Source: Ramlibacter sp.
GTDB taxonomy: Bacteria > Pseudomonadota > Gammaproteobacteria > Burkholderiales > Burkholderiaceae_C
DNA length: 34,022 nt
NCBI GenBank assembly: GCA_028292245.1
Contig: JAQGMS010000148.1
Span: 1-34,022, forward strand
Direction of reading: 5' to 3'
A model generated the notes under the pieces. The model saw nothing but the letters and a program-made list of their open reading frames with translations. It was not told the origin of the DNA and ran no database searches. A program made the translations under genes and the position numbers. Shown piece by piece: positions 1 through 7,541 of this stretch. Each line of letters opens with the position of its first letter. Position 1 is the stretch's first letter.

Positions 1-213
1 AAAGTCGGCAAGCACAAGACGTCCATGCTGCAGGACATCGAGGCCGGCCGCGCGCCGGAAATCGACGCGCTGGTGGGATCGGTGGTGGAGCTCGGACGCC
101 TGACGAAGACGCCGACACCGCACATCGACACGGTCTACGCGCTGGTCAAGCTGCTCGCCAAGACGATGGACGAAGAAAAGGGCCAAGTGCGGATGCAGGC
201 TACCGCCTCCTGA
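1..213 (+). CDS. 2-dehydropantoate 2-reductase, C-terminal end (partial)
   Basis: Only the last 70 codons are present; the reading frame is open from base 1 and stops with TGA at 211-213. The visible residues, including KHKTSMLQDIEAGRAPEID followed by a helical GSVVELGRL segment and TPHIDTVYALVKLL, match the C-terminal helical domain of the ApbA/PanE ketopantoate reductase family. That domain closes over the substrate and NADPH. The family reduces 2-dehydropantoate to pantoate in pantothenate and CoA synthesis, but many Burkholderiales carry several paralogues with other 2-oxoacid substrates, so the exact reaction is not certain. The upstream part lies outside the window. A strong hairpin follows directly and separates it from the convergent next gene. 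Confidence 0.85.
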   Translation, partial: KVGKHKTSMLQDIEAGRAPEIDALVGSVVELGRLTKTPTPHIDTVYALVKLLAKTMDEEKGQVRMQATAS

Positions 214-224
214 CCGGTTTACGC

Positions 225-243
225 GCCGGGGCGGCGCCCCGGC
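225..243. terminator. Bidirectional hairpin between convergent genes
   Basis: GCCGGGGC (225-232), loop GGC, GCCCCGGC (236-243) form a perfect 8-bp GC stem with a 3-base loop. It lies between the stop of the reductase gene at 213 and the stop of the leftward gene at 251. There is no T-run on either strand, so termination is inferred from position and stem strength. Confidence 0.55.
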
Positions 244-250
244 ATCGCGA

Positions 251-1144
251 TCAGCTGGTTTCCAGTGCCTTTTTCATGGCCTGCACGGCGGCTTCGGAAG
301 GTGCTTCGAAGCTGAACTTGCTTCCCAGGTCCAATGCCTTCAACAGCAGCGGGTTGCCGGCCTTGAGGCCCGTGAAAAGAGCGCCGGCCTTCCTTGTTGC
401 ATCCGCTGAAACGTCGGGACGCACATACAGGCCATAGCCCCAACTCGGGTGCGTTGCGGGCACGATGATCAGCTGCGCCAGATGAATCCGCTCGTCGGTG
501 CCGTTGTGCGTTTTCATGGTGGACGCCTGGGCCGTCTGCAACCGGGTGATCAACCCGACCCACCGATCCGCCTGCCACTGGAACGCCGCCTTCGTGGGAA
601 GGTAGCTTTGCCCAAGCCCCTGCGCCGGAAGCACCTCGGTCACGGTGCCGCACAGCTTCTGGGCCTTCACCAACGAGGTGGTCACGCCGCTTTTCATTCC
701 GAAACAGTTGGTGGACTTGAGCTTGGCGAGCACCTTGGCCTGCTGTTCGGGCGGCAGACTCTTCAGCTCGACCGGCTTGCCGTCTTTCACTGTGCCGATG
801 TCGCCGAGTATCAGGACCGCCGACTCGATCGGGTCCATGTTGACCGCAACCGGCCGATAGCCCGACGCCAGGCCGACGACCGGGTTGCCGTAGACCCAGC
901 AAGGGGGTGCGGGCCTCTTGAGCGCAGCCAGGACGTCCTGCGTTTCCCTGACGTTCAGAACCGGCGAAACCGACAGGCCGGTGGGTCGCACGAATTCAAT
1001 CAGTTCCTTCAACGCGCTCTCGGTCTGGGACGTGCCTTCGCCCCGGATGACCTGCGGGTTGAGATAAAGCCCGCCTTCGCAGGTTTGAGCCTGAGCAGAG
1101 AAGCCGCAGGCAAGCAAGCAAGCACACAACAGCCTTGTCTTCAT
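251..1144 (-). CDS. Orphan periplasmic substrate-binding protein, PhnD-like
   Basis: 297 residues. The N-terminus is a classical Sec signal peptide: MKTR, a hydrophobic run LLCACLLACGFSA, then an AQA cleavage motif before Q-TCEGG. The mature part resembles the PhnD/SsuA/transferrin-like type-2 periplasmic binding fold, with a duplicated alpha/beta layout and a late WGYGLYVRPDVSADATRKAGALF segment typical of these proteins. It would bind a small ligand in the periplasm, but the ligand cannot be read from the sequence. No permease or ATPase gene lies beside it, so it may serve a distant transporter or act as a sensor. Four cysteines in the mature part (residues 22, 82, 147, 165) could form disulfides. 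Inverted repeats lie 51-97 bp upstream of its start. Family assignment is moderate; function unknown. Confidence 0.65.
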   Translation of the reverse strand: MKTRLLCACLLACGFSAQAQTCEGGLYLNPQVIRGEGTSQTESALKELIEFVRPTGLSVSPVLNVRETQDVLAALKRPAPPCWVYGNPVVGLASGYRPVAVNMDPIESAVLILGDIGTVKDGKPVELKSLPPEQQAKVLAKLKSTNCFGMKSGVTTSLVKAQKLCGTVTEVLPAQGLGQSYLPTKAAFQWQADRWVGLITRLQTAQASTMKTHNGTDERIHLAQLIIVPATHPSWGYGLYVRPDVSADATRKAGALFTGLKAGNPLLLKALDLGSKFSFEAPSEAAVQAMKKALETS

Positions 1145-1194
1145 CGTATGTCTCCTGTTTATGTGAACCGGCTCGTCAATGAGTGCGGGCCGGG

Positions 1195-1241
1195 AGTTGG
1201 CAAATCAACTCGAGTTCATGCTAGTTGCGAACGTGCCAACT
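1195..1241. promoter_or_regulatory. Inverted repeat upstream of the PhnD-like gene
   Basis: AGTTGGCA (1195-1202) and TGCCAACT (1234-1241) form a perfect 8-bp inverted repeat. A second perfect palindrome, AACTCGAGTT, lies between them at 1207-1216. The pair sits 51-97 bp upstream of the leftward start at 1144. This could be an operator for an unlinked regulator. No regulator gene is adjacent and no clear -10/-35 pair was assigned. Confidence 0.35.
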
Positions 1242-1330
1242 GGCCTAGGGAGATACGCTATTTACGATGAGAGAGTTCGGGAAAATTGATCGCAGGCAAG
1301 CCTACTGCTTGCGCTCCAGGCAGGCTGCGT

Positions 1331-1486
1331 TCAGCGCTTGCCGGACTGCGGGAACGCTGTCCTCAGCGCTGCGGCGAAGATGGCAAGGGGCGTGGCGGCG
1401 AACAGTTCGCCGAGCAATTTGCCGGCGACCGGAACGGCCGGGTTCTTGAATGAATTTGCGGTGTAGGTCGAGGCAGGGTTTGCCAT
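1331..1486 (-). CDS. Possible 51-residue small protein
   Basis: An ATG at 1486 opens a 51-codon frame that ends with TGA at 1331. The product starts MANPASTYTANSFKNP and has a moderately hydrophobic middle, KLLGELFAATPLAIFAAALR, which could be an amphipathic or membrane-associated helix. It is not a protein I recognise. The case for it being real is the upstream sequence: a perfect TATAAT on the same strand at 1529-1524, about 38 bases before the ATG, with a palindrome overlapping it. The Shine-Dalgarno match is weak (GAAAG). Nothing else explains the 540-base stretch between the flanking genes. It could also be chance coding in GC-rich DNA. Confidence 0.4.
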   Translation of the reverse strand: MANPASTYTANSFKNPAVPVAGKLLGELFAATPLAIFAAALRTAFPQSGKR

Positions 1487-1523
1487 GGGAATCTTTCACG
1501 AAGTTGAGACTGAGCTGCAGCCG

Positions 1524-1543
1524 ATTATAGGGTAAACCCCTAT
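1524..1543 (-). promoter_or_regulatory. TATAAT promoter with ATAGGG-N5-CCCTAT palindrome
   Basis: Read leftward, a perfect -10 hexamer TATAAT lies at 1529-1524. ATAGGG (1527-1532) and CCCTAT (1538-1543) form a 6-bp inverted repeat with a 5-base spacer that overlaps the upstream edge of the -10. No good -35 is present at 17 bp, which fits a promoter needing an activator or one held by a repressor at the palindrome. The predicted start near 1517 gives a leader of about 30 bases before the small gene at 1486. Confidence 0.5.
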
Positions 1544-1574
1544 GACCTTCTCGCATTGGTGAAAACCCGCGTTG

Positions 1575-1588
1575 ATGACCGCGGTCAA
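1575..1588 (+). promoter_or_regulatory. FNR-type operator for the oxalate transporter gene
   Basis: ATGACCGCGGTCAA fits the half-site layout xTGAC-N4-GTCAA used by FNR-type members of the Crp/Fnr family, and its inner 12 bases are a perfect palindrome. It differs by two bases from the site at 3777-3790. Its centre (1581.5) lies 41.5 bases before a predicted start at 1623, set by the -10-like hexamer CAGAAT at 1611-1616. That spacing is the class II activator geometry. The transporter start codon follows at 1689. Confidence 0.6.
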
Positions 1589-1688
1589 GAGCCACCGTCG
1601 TTTGGGCTCACAGAATGCTATCCAGTGCCGCGCAACAGGCGCGAATCACGGATTCCTTTTCTAGATACCGAACCGCCAGGAGACATCA

Positions 1689-2984
1689 ATGAGCAATTCA
1701 ATCGAAGCGACCATGGACGCAGGACTTCCCGCGGCCGGGATCCGCAATCCTGCTTTCCGCTGGGGCCAGCTGCTGATGGGCATCGTCTGCATGGCGATGA
1801 TCGCCAACCTGCAGTACGGCTGGACCCTGTTCGTGAATCCGATCGCCGACAAGCATGGCTGGAGCCGCGCTGCCATCCAGGTCGCCTTCACGATCTTCGT
1901 ATTGACTGAGACCTGGCTGGTCCCGATCGAAGGCTATTTGGTCGACCGTTTCGGCCCGCGTCCGGTCGTGCTGGTCGGCGGCATTCTGTGCGGCCTAGGC
2001 TGGGTATTGAACTCGTACGCCGATTCGCTGACCATGCTGTACATCGCCGCCGCGGTGGGCGGTGTCGGTGCAGGCGCCGTATACGGCACCTGTGTCGGCA
2101 ACGCGTTGAAATGGTTCCCGGACCGCCGCGGACTGGCCGCGGGCCTGACGGCCGCGGGCTTCGGCGCCGGTTCTGCGCTGACGATCATCCCGATCTCCGC
2201 CTTCATCAAGTCCAGCGGCTATGAGGCCGCGTTCTTCTACTTCGGCATCGGCCAGGGCGTCATCGTCTTCCTGCTCGCATGGTTCCTGGTGCGCGCGCCC
2301 GAATCCAAGAAGATGGCGCTGTCCACGATCAACGTGCAGCAGACCAAGCGTGACTACACCCCGGGCGAAGTCGTGCGCAAGCCCGTGTTCTGGGTGATGT
2401 ACATCATGTTCGTCATGGTGGCCGCCGGCGGGCTGATGGCCACCGCGCAGCTCGGCCCGATCGCCAAGGACTTCAAGATCGGCGACGTACCGGTCAACAT
2501 CATGGGCCTGGTGTTACCGGCGCTCACCTTCGCCCTGGCGATCGACCGCGTGCTCAACGGATTGACACGGCCCTTCTTCGGCTGGGTGTCCGACCAGATC
2601 GGCCGTGAGCAGACCATGTTCATCGCCTTCGCACTCGAAGCCGTCGGCATCTTGTCCCTGTACACCTTCGGCCAGAACCCCGTGGCCTTCGTCATCCTGA
2701 CCGGCCTGGTGTTCTTCGCCTGGGGCGAGATCTACAGCTTGTTCCCGTCGACCTGCGCGGATACCTTCGGCTCCAAGTACGCAGCGGCCAATGCGGGCTT
2801 GCTTTACACCGCCAAGGGCACGGCATCGCTGCTGGTGCCTCTCTCGAGTGTGTTGATGGCCGCCACCGGCAGCTGGCATGCAGTGTTCATCGTCGCCAGC
2901 ATCATGAACGCCATCGCGGCGCTGATGGCCTGGTTCGTGCTGAAGCCGATGCGGCGCAAGCAGATGACAAATTCCGGGGACTGA
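1689..2984 (+). CDS. MFS oxalate/formate antiporter, OxlT type
   Basis: 431 residues, 12 predicted transmembrane segments, the usual size for the oxalate:formate antiporter branch of the major facilitator superfamily. Recognisable parts are GWTLFVNPIADKHGWSRAAI in the first helices, the MFS loop motif VDRFGPRP after helix 2, and the acidic/basic loop GWVSDQIGREQ after helix 8. The family imports oxalate in exchange for formate in the inner membrane. The start is chosen from AGGAG at 1678-1682, seven bases before the ATG. Context supports oxalate: decarboxylase and CoA-transferase genes begin 1 kb downstream and share an operator type with this gene. Because the locus also encodes formate dehydrogenase, strict exchange for formate would compete with formate oxidation, so uptake may be looser than in Oxalobacter. 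Substrate not proven. Confidence 0.85.
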   Translation: MSNSIEATMDAGLPAAGIRNPAFRWGQLLMGIVCMAMIANLQYGWTLFVNPIADKHGWSRAAIQVAFTIFVLTETWLVPIEGYLVDRFGPRPVVLVGGILCGLGWVLNSYADSLTMLYIAAAVGGVGAGAVYGTCVGNALKWFPDRRGLAAGLTAAGFGAGSALTIIPISAFIKSSGYEAAFFYFGIGQGVIVFLLAWFLVRAPESKKMALSTINVQQTKRDYTPGEVVRKPVFWVMYIMFVMVAAGGLMATAQLGPIAKDFKIGDVPVNIMGLVLPALTFALAIDRVLNGLTRPFFGWVSDQIGREQTMFIAFALEAVGILSLYTFGQNPVAFVILTGLVFFAWGEIYSLFPSTCADTFGSKYAAANAGLLYTAKGTASLLVPLSSVLMAATGSWHAVFIVASIMNAIAALMAWFVLKPMRRKQMTNSGD

Positions 2985-3015
2985 CCCAGTCGCCGCTATC
3001 GGGGCCACCGCGGAA

Positions 3016-3101
3016 CCGGCTTTGCCGGGCCGCTGGTGGCTCCCCCTCGAGGGGGAGAGGGCGAAGCCCGAGGGGGCATCGGCCGCAGGCCGCTTCGGGG
3101 G
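3016..3101. repeat. GC-rich palindromic intergenic repeat
   Basis: This stretch after the transporter gene is made of nested inverted repeats: CCGGC-TTT-GCCGG at 3016-3028, the 16-base palindrome TCCCCCTCGAGGGGGA at 3041-3056, and CGAAGC (3062-3067) facing GCTTCG (3092-3097). The pattern of CTCGAGGGGGAGAGGGCGAAG followed by CCGAGGGGGCATCGG is, from memory, a dispersed intergenic element common in Comamonadaceae genomes. It lies between two convergent genes and probably also acts as a terminator. Only one copy is in this window. Confidence 0.6.
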
Positions 3102-3105
3102 CGGG

Positions 3106-3714
3106 TCATATTTTCCCGTCGTGCTTGAGCCGGCTCAGAGTTTCCGCCGACAGGTTCAGATAAGACGCAAGTTCCTTTTTCGGAATACGGTCGAACAGTT
3201 CAGGGTGCTTGCGCAGGAATCGCTTGACCCGTCCAGGCGCGTCCAGCAGGTGCAAAGTAATGGTGTGCGCCATGATTTCGCTCATCAGCCGCATCACCGC
3301 GTACTCGAACGACTCCTTCAATTCGCGGTGCCGCTCCAGGAACGACACCCATTCGGGCATAGGCAACTTGGCCACACGGGCCTTGGTAACGCAAAAGATG
3401 CTGTAAGGCGTCGGCGTGCCGAGCCGCCAAGCCGCATAGCTGGTCTCCATGTCGCGCTCATCCGCAAAGCGCAGGATCATCTCCTTGGCCTCCTGGTTGG
3501 CTACTACCCGCTTGAGGATGCCGTCAAGGACGAAATACTGCTCCATTTCGTGCACGCCCTGGCTGAGCAGCTGGTCTCCTTTCTGACAGTCGACGATCGA
3601 CAGATGAAGCTCGAGTTCGGCGCTTTGGGCCGGTGTCATGCCCTTCAACACGGCGTTCTGCCCAAGCTGGACGCGAATGACGTTTCTTTCAGGATGGGTT
3701 AGCAGTGACGACAT
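3106..3714 (-). CDS. Crp/Fnr-family regulator, likely of oxalate genes
   Basis: 202 residues from the ATG at 3714; a GTG at 3747 is an alternative start adding 11 unconvincing residues. The N-terminal two thirds form a cyclic-nucleotide-binding-like beta roll ([26 protein letters not shown]) followed by the long dimer helix. The C-terminal helix-turn-helix is [19 protein letters not shown]. Its recognition helix carries E191, S194 and R195, the same E..SR pattern by which FNR reads TTGA half-sites. No N-terminal cysteine cluster is present, so it is not an oxygen-sensing FNR. The protein ends seven residues after R195, a short form seen in some family members. Two TTGAC-type palindromes lie before the transporter and decarboxylase genes, so it is the obvious candidate activator. 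The effector is unknown; an oxalate-derived CoA ester or formate is possible. Confidence 0.85.
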   Translation of the reverse strand: MSSLLTHPERNVIRVQLGQNAVLKGMTPAQSAELELHLSIVDCQKGDQLLSQGVHEMEQYFVLDGILKRVVANQEAKEMILRFADERDMETSYAAWRLGTPTPYSIFCVTKARVAKLPMPEWVSFLERHRELKESFEYAVMRLMSEIMAHTITLHLLDAPGRVKRFLRKHPELFDRIPKKELASYLNLSAETLSRLKHDGKI

Positions 3715-3776
3715 GGATAAGGATGGGCAGATACGGCGCAGATTCACCCCGCCAGAGGCCGTCCAGATTGAGAAAG

Positions 3777-3790
3777 TTGACCGAGGTCAA
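3777..3790 (+). promoter_or_regulatory. FNR-type operator for oxc
   Basis: TTGACCGAGGTCAA is a 6-bp inverted repeat (TTGACC/GGTCAA) in the FNR-type TTGAC-N4-GTCAA layout. Its centre at 3783.5 is exactly 41.5 bases before the start at 3825 predicted from TATGAT. It lies between the regulator gene, read leftward from 3714, and the decarboxylase gene, so it may also autoregulate the regulator, although no -10 fits class II geometry on that strand. Confidence 0.7.
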
Positions 3791-3812
3791 TGGCGAAACC
3801 AGAGGAGATTCC

Positions 3813-3818
3813 TATGAT
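3813..3818 (+). promoter_or_regulatory. -10 element of the oxc operon promoter
   Basis: TATGAT matches TATAAT at five of six positions and occupies -12 to -7 relative to a start at 3825. There is no TTGACA-like -35; the operator at 3777-3790 covers that place, as in activator-dependent class II promoters. The transcript leader would be about 114 bases. Confidence 0.6.
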
Positions 3819-3845
3819 ACCCCGACGTCAGAAAGCCTCTGGACG

Positions 3846-3907
3846 GGCCCCTGGCCGTACAGCCCAAACTGGCCCTCACCGGCCACGGGGCCGCGTGGTG
3901 ATTTTTT
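3846..3907 (+). terminator. Hairpins and T-run in the oxc leader (candidate attenuator)
   Basis: Two overlapping structures are visible in the leader. A long one pairs 3846-3857 with 3880-3892 (12 bp with one bulged C). A shorter one starts in the 3' arm of the first: CCACG (3883-3887) with CGTGG (3894-3898), or CACC (3877-3880) with GGTG (3897-3900). The shorter forms end one to three bases before a run of six T at 3902-3907, the layout of an intrinsic terminator. The two forms exclude each other because both use 3880-3892. The start codon is at 3939. Whether the structure switches is inference. Confidence 0.45.
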
Positions 3908-3938
3908 ATCGCAAGTCAAACGAAGAGACATTTCATCC

Positions 3939-5654
3939 ATGACCAACGAAACGCAATCAGGCGAGCAGACCGACGGCTTCCACCTCGTGATCGATGCGCT
4001 CAAGCTCAACGGCATCGAGAACATCTACGCGCTGCCCGGCATCCCGATCACCGATTTCACCCGCATGGCGCAAGCCGCGGGCCTGCGCCTGATTTCGTTC
4101 CGCCACGAGCAGCACGCGGGCAACGCCGCAGCAGCCGCAGGCTTCCTGACGCAAAAGCCGGGCATCTGCATGACCGTGTCGGCCCCGGGCTTCCTGAACG
4201 GCCTCACGGCGCTTGCCAACGCCACCACCAACTGCTTCCCGATGATCCTGATCAGCGGCTCCAGCGAGCGCGAGATCGTCGACCTGCAGCAGGGCGATTA
4301 CGAAGAGATGGACCAGCTGGCGATCGCCAAGCCGCTGTGCAAGGCCGCCTTCCGCGTGCTGCACGCCGCGGACATCGGCGTGGGCATCGCGCGCGCCATC
4401 CGCTCGGCCCTGTCCGGCCGGCCCGGCGGCGTGTACCTCGACCTGCCGGCCAAGCTGTTCGCCCAGACGATGGACGCGGCAGCGGGCAAGAAGTCGCTGA
4501 TCAAGGTGGTCGACCCCGCTCCCAAGCAGATTCCCGGTCCCGAGGCCGTCAAACGCGCCCTCGACCTGCTCAAGGGTGCCAAGCGCCCGCTGATCGTTCT
4601 GGGCAAGGGCGCCGCCTACGCCCAGGCCGACGCCGACATCCGCGCCTTGATCGAGAAATCCGGCATCCCCTACCTGCCGATGTCCATGGCCAAGGGCCTG
4701 CTGCCGGACACGCATTCACAATCGGCCTCCGCCACCCGCTCGCACGTCCTGGCCGAGGCCGACGTGGTGATGCTGGTGGGCGCGCGCCTGAACTGGCTTC
4801 TGTCACACGGCAAGGGAAAGACCTGGGGCGGCGCCAACGCCGACTCCCGGCAGTTCATCCAGATCGACATTTCGCCCACCGAGATGGACAGCAACGTGCC
4901 GATCGCCGCTCCGCTGGTCGGCGACATCGGCTCCTGCGTGCAGGCGCTGCTGGCGGGCATGGGCTCGAACTGGGCCAAGCCCCCGGCCGAATGGACCCAG
5001 GGCATCGCCGAGCGCAAGGACAAGAACATCTCCAAGATGGCCGAGACGCTCAGCGCAAACCCAAGCCCGATGAACTTCCACAGCGCGCTGAACGTGATCC
5101 GCAACCAGGTGAAGGCCCGTCCCGACGCCATCGTCGTCAACGAAGGCGCCAACACGCTGGATTTCGCCCGCTCGATCGTCGACATGTACGAGCCGCGCAA
5201 GCGCCTGGACGTCGGCACCTGGGGCATCATGGGCATCGGCATGGGCTTCGCCATCGCGGCCGCGGTGGAAACCGGCAAGCCGGTGATCGCCATCGAAGGC
5301 GACAGCGCCTTCGGCTTCTCCGGCATGGAAGTGGAGACCATCTGCCGCTACAACCTGCCGGTGTGCGTGATCGTCTTCAACAACAACGGCATCTACAAGG
5401 GCACCGACAAGAACCCCCTCGGCACCGACATGGCACCGACCCAGTTCGTCAAGGGCGCGAAGTACGAAATGATGATGCAGGCCTTCGGCGGCGTCGGCGT
5501 CATCGCCAACAATCCGGCTGAGCTGGAAAAAGCCCTGGCCGAAGCCATCAAGTCGGGCAAGCCGACCCTGATCAATGCGATCATCGATGAAAACGCCGGC
5601 ACCGAAAGCGGCCGCATCACCAGCCTGAATCCGCAAAGCGCGAAGAAGAAGTAA
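3939..5654 (+). CDS. oxc: Oxalyl-CoA decarboxylase
   Basis: 571 residues, close to the 564-568 usual for the family. The enzyme uses thiamine diphosphate and Mg2+ to convert oxalyl-CoA to formyl-CoA and CO2 in the cytoplasm. Visible parts are the N-terminal pyrimidine-binding domain with the conserved glutamate in [11 protein letters not shown] (E57), the YEEMDQ segment holding the active-site Tyr-Glu pair, the middle ADP/CoA domain, and the diphosphate-binding motif GDSAFGF...NNNG at about residues 455-484. The frame is open much further upstream (to 3705), but that would run through the operator and leader, so the ATG at 3939 is preferred. Its Shine-Dalgarno match is weak (AGAGA). It heads the operon; the CoA-transferase gene follows after 27 bases. 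Confidence 0.95.
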   Translation: MTNETQSGEQTDGFHLVIDALKLNGIENIYALPGIPITDFTRMAQAAGLRLISFRHEQHAGNAAAAAGFLTQKPGICMTVSAPGFLNGLTALANATTNCFPMILISGSSEREIVDLQQGDYEEMDQLAIAKPLCKAAFRVLHAADIGVGIARAIRSALSGRPGGVYLDLPAKLFAQTMDAAAGKKSLIKVVDPAPKQIPGPEAVKRALDLLKGAKRPLIVLGKGAAYAQADADIRALIEKSGIPYLPMSMAKGLLPDTHSQSASATRSHVLAEADVVMLVGARLNWLLSHGKGKTWGGANADSRQFIQIDISPTEMDSNVPIAAPLVGDIGSCVQALLAGMGSNWAKPPAEWTQGIAERKDKNISKMAETLSANPSPMNFHSALNVIRNQVKARPDAIVVNEGANTLDFARSIVDMYEPRKRLDVGTWGIMGIGMGFAIAAAVETGKPVIAIEGDSAFGFSGMEVETICRYNLPVCVIVFNNNGIYKGTDKNPLGTDMAPTQFVKGAKYEMMMQAFGGVGVIANNPAELEKALAEAIKSGKPTLINAIIDENAGTESGRITSLNPQSAKKK

Positions 5655-5681
5655 CCAAGCCAACTCCAAGGAGAAATTTCA

Positions 5682-6953
5682 ATGGCCAACAAACCACTCA
5701 ACGGCATCAAGATCATCGATTTCACGCACGTGCAGGCTGGCCCGGCATGCACCCAAATGCTGGCGTGGTTCGGCGCGGACGTGATCAAGGTCGAGCGACC
5801 CGGCTCCGGCGACGTGACGCGCACCCAGTTGCAGGACATCCCGAACGTCGATGCGCTGTACTTCACGATGCTCAACAGCAACAAGCGCTCGCTGACCCTG
5901 GACACCAAGAAGCCCTTGGGCAAGGAAGTCCTGGAAAAGATGATCCGCGAATCCGATGTGATGGTCGAGAACTTCGGCCCGGGCGCGCTGGACCGCATGG
6001 GTTTCACCTGGGAACGCATCCAGCAACTGAACCCCAAGATGATCCTGGCCTCGGTCAAGGGTTTCTCGGACGGCCACCACTATGAAGACCTTAAGGTGTA
6101 CGAGAACGTGGCCCAGTGCGCCGGCGGCGCCGCCTCGACCACCGGCTGGTGGAAGGGCGAACATTCCGAGCCCACCATCTCCTCCGCCGCCCTGGGCGAC
6201 AGCAACACCGGCATGCACCTGGCCATCGGCATCCTCACGGCCATCATTGGCCGCCAGCAGTCCGGCAAGGGCCAGAAAGTCGCCGTCTCCATGCAGGACA
6301 GCGTGCTGAACCTGTGCCGCGTCAAGATGCGCGACCAGCAGCGCCTGGACAGGCTGGGCTACCTGGAAGAGTACCCCCAGTACCCGCACGAGATGGAAGC
6401 GTTCAACGACAAGGTGGTGCCCCGCGGCGGCAACGCCGGCGGCGGCGGCCAGCCGGGCTGGATCCTGAAGTGCAAGGGCTACGAGACCGACCCCAACGCC
6501 TACATCTATTTCACGGTGCAGGGCCACGCCTGGGCGCCCATCTGCGACGCGTTGGGCAAGCCCGAGTGGAAGACAGACCCGGCTTACACCACGCCCAAGG
6601 CGCGCCAGCCGCACATCATGGAAATCTTCGGCACCATCGAGAACTGGCTCAAGGACAAGACCAAGTACGAAGCCGTCGATATCCTGCGCAAGTTCGACAT
6701 CCCGTGCGCCCCGGTCCTGTCGATGAAGGAACTGCTGCATGACAAGTCGCTGCGCGCCAGCGGCTCGATCGTCGAAGTGCAGCACAAGACGCGCGGCAGC
6801 TACTACACCGTCGGCAGCCCGATCAAGTTCTCCGACATGAAGCCGGAGATCACCGGCTCCCCGCTGCTGGGCGAGCACTCCGACGAGGTTCTGGCCGAAC
6901 TGGGCTACAGCGCCGCGCAGATCAAAGAGATGCACGACAAAGAGGTGATCTGA
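5682..6953 (+). CDS. frc: Formyl-CoA:oxalate CoA-transferase (canonical copy)
   Basis: 423 residues, a class III (CaiB/BaiF) CoA-transferase. It moves CoA from formyl-CoA to oxalate, giving formate and the oxalyl-CoA used by the decarboxylase encoded just upstream. The catalytic aspartate is D173 in [11 protein letters not shown], and the flexible glycine loop is intact as GGGGQPGW (253-260). The family signature [14 protein letters not shown] is near the N-terminus. Compared with the shorter paralogue at 7581, it has a few extra residues before D173 ([15 protein letters not shown]). AAGGAGA at 5668-5674 is a good ribosome site for the ATG at 5682. Residue choice at the loop matches the Oxalobacter and E. 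coli enzymes as I recall them, so the assignment is strong. Confidence 0.94.
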   Translation: MANKPLNGIKIIDFTHVQAGPACTQMLAWFGADVIKVERPGSGDVTRTQLQDIPNVDALYFTMLNSNKRSLTLDTKKPLGKEVLEKMIRESDVMVENFGPGALDRMGFTWERIQQLNPKMILASVKGFSDGHHYEDLKVYENVAQCAGGAASTTGWWKGEHSEPTISSAALGDSNTGMHLAIGILTAIIGRQQSGKGQKVAVSMQDSVLNLCRVKMRDQQRLDRLGYLEEYPQYPHEMEAFNDKVVPRGGNAGGGGQPGWILKCKGYETDPNAYIYFTVQGHAWAPICDALGKPEWKTDPAYTTPKARQPHIMEIFGTIENWLKDKTKYEAVDILRKFDIPCAPVLSMKELLHDKSLRASGSIVEVQHKTRGSYYTVGSPIKFSDMKPEITGSPLLGEHSDEVLAELGYSAAQIKEMHDKEVI

Positions 6954-6990
6954 CGACCCGCAACCCGGCCCCACGGCCTTCATGACGGGC

Positions 6991-7019
6991 AAGACGGCGT
7001 TCATGTTGGGCGCCGTCTT
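6991..7019 (+). terminator. Hairpin after frc
   Basis: AAGACGGCG (6991-6999) and CGCCGTCTT (7011-7019) form a perfect 9-bp stem with an 11-base loop, followed by CATTT. It lies 38 bases after the frc stop and 39 before the PAS gene start. With little T-run it is more likely a partial terminator or processing/stability hairpin that separates the first two genes from the rest of the operon. Confidence 0.5.
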
Positions 7020-7058
7020 CATTTGGGCGCCCGCGAAGCCAGAAAAAAAGGAGACCGA

Positions 7059-7505
7059 ATGCAATCGACAATCGACTTCAAGGAACTCGTGGCGGCGGTC
7101 GGGGACGCCGTCATGGCGTCCGATGCCAAAGGCACGATCATCTTGTGGAACCCCGCCTCCGAGCGCATGTTCGGCTACACCGAGGCCGAGGCCCTGGGCA
7201 AGTCGCTGGACATCATCATTCCGCAGCGCCAGCAGCAACGGCACTGGGACGGCTACCAGAAGACCATGGCGACGGGCATCACCAAGTACGGCAACGACGT
7301 GTTGCGGGTACCGGCGGTGCACAAGGACGGCCACACGCTTTCCATCGCCTTCACCGTGGCCCTGTTGCATTCCGCGGACGGCAAGGTTTCGGCCATCGTC
7401 GCGGTGGTGCGCGACGAGTCCAGCCGTTTTGCCGAGGAGCGGGCGCTGCGCAAGCGCCTCATGGAGCTGGAAAGCCAGGTGGCGGGCCAAGCCAGCCCGA
7501 CCTGA
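7059..7505 (+). CDS. Stand-alone PAS-domain protein in the oxalate operon
   Basis: 148 residues, essentially one PAS domain and a C-terminal coiled helix (SSRFAEERALRKRLMELESQ) without kinase, cyclase or DNA-binding part. PAS landmarks are DAVMASDAKGTIILWNPASERMFGYTEAEALGKSL, then RHWDGYQKT and a closing beta hairpin GKVSAIVAVVRDES. It resembles the FixL-type PAS fold, but the proximal haem histidine region reads GITKYG, so haem binding is not supported. AAGGAG ten bases before the ATG fixes the start; an upstream in-frame ATG at 7023 has no ribosome site. It sits between the two CoA-transferase genes, which suggests that it senses a metabolite or redox state for the pathway or binds a partner protein. 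Function unknown. Confidence 0.85.
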   Translation: MQSTIDFKELVAAVGDAVMASDAKGTIILWNPASERMFGYTEAEALGKSLDIIIPQRQQQRHWDGYQKTMATGITKYGNDVLRVPAVHKDGHTLSIAFTVALLHSADGKVSAIVAVVRDESSRFAEERALRKRLMELESQVAGQASPT

Positions 7506-7541
7506 GTCCGGTGCAAAGCCGCCCGAGGGGGCGCTGATTAA

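Noticed and set aside
3106..3714. Oxygen-sensing FNR
   Set aside because: The N-terminal four-cysteine cluster pattern is missing; only scattered cysteines are present.
3705..3938. Upstream extension of the oxc reading frame
   Set aside because: It would translate the operator, -10 element and leader hairpins; the family length fits the ATG at 3939.
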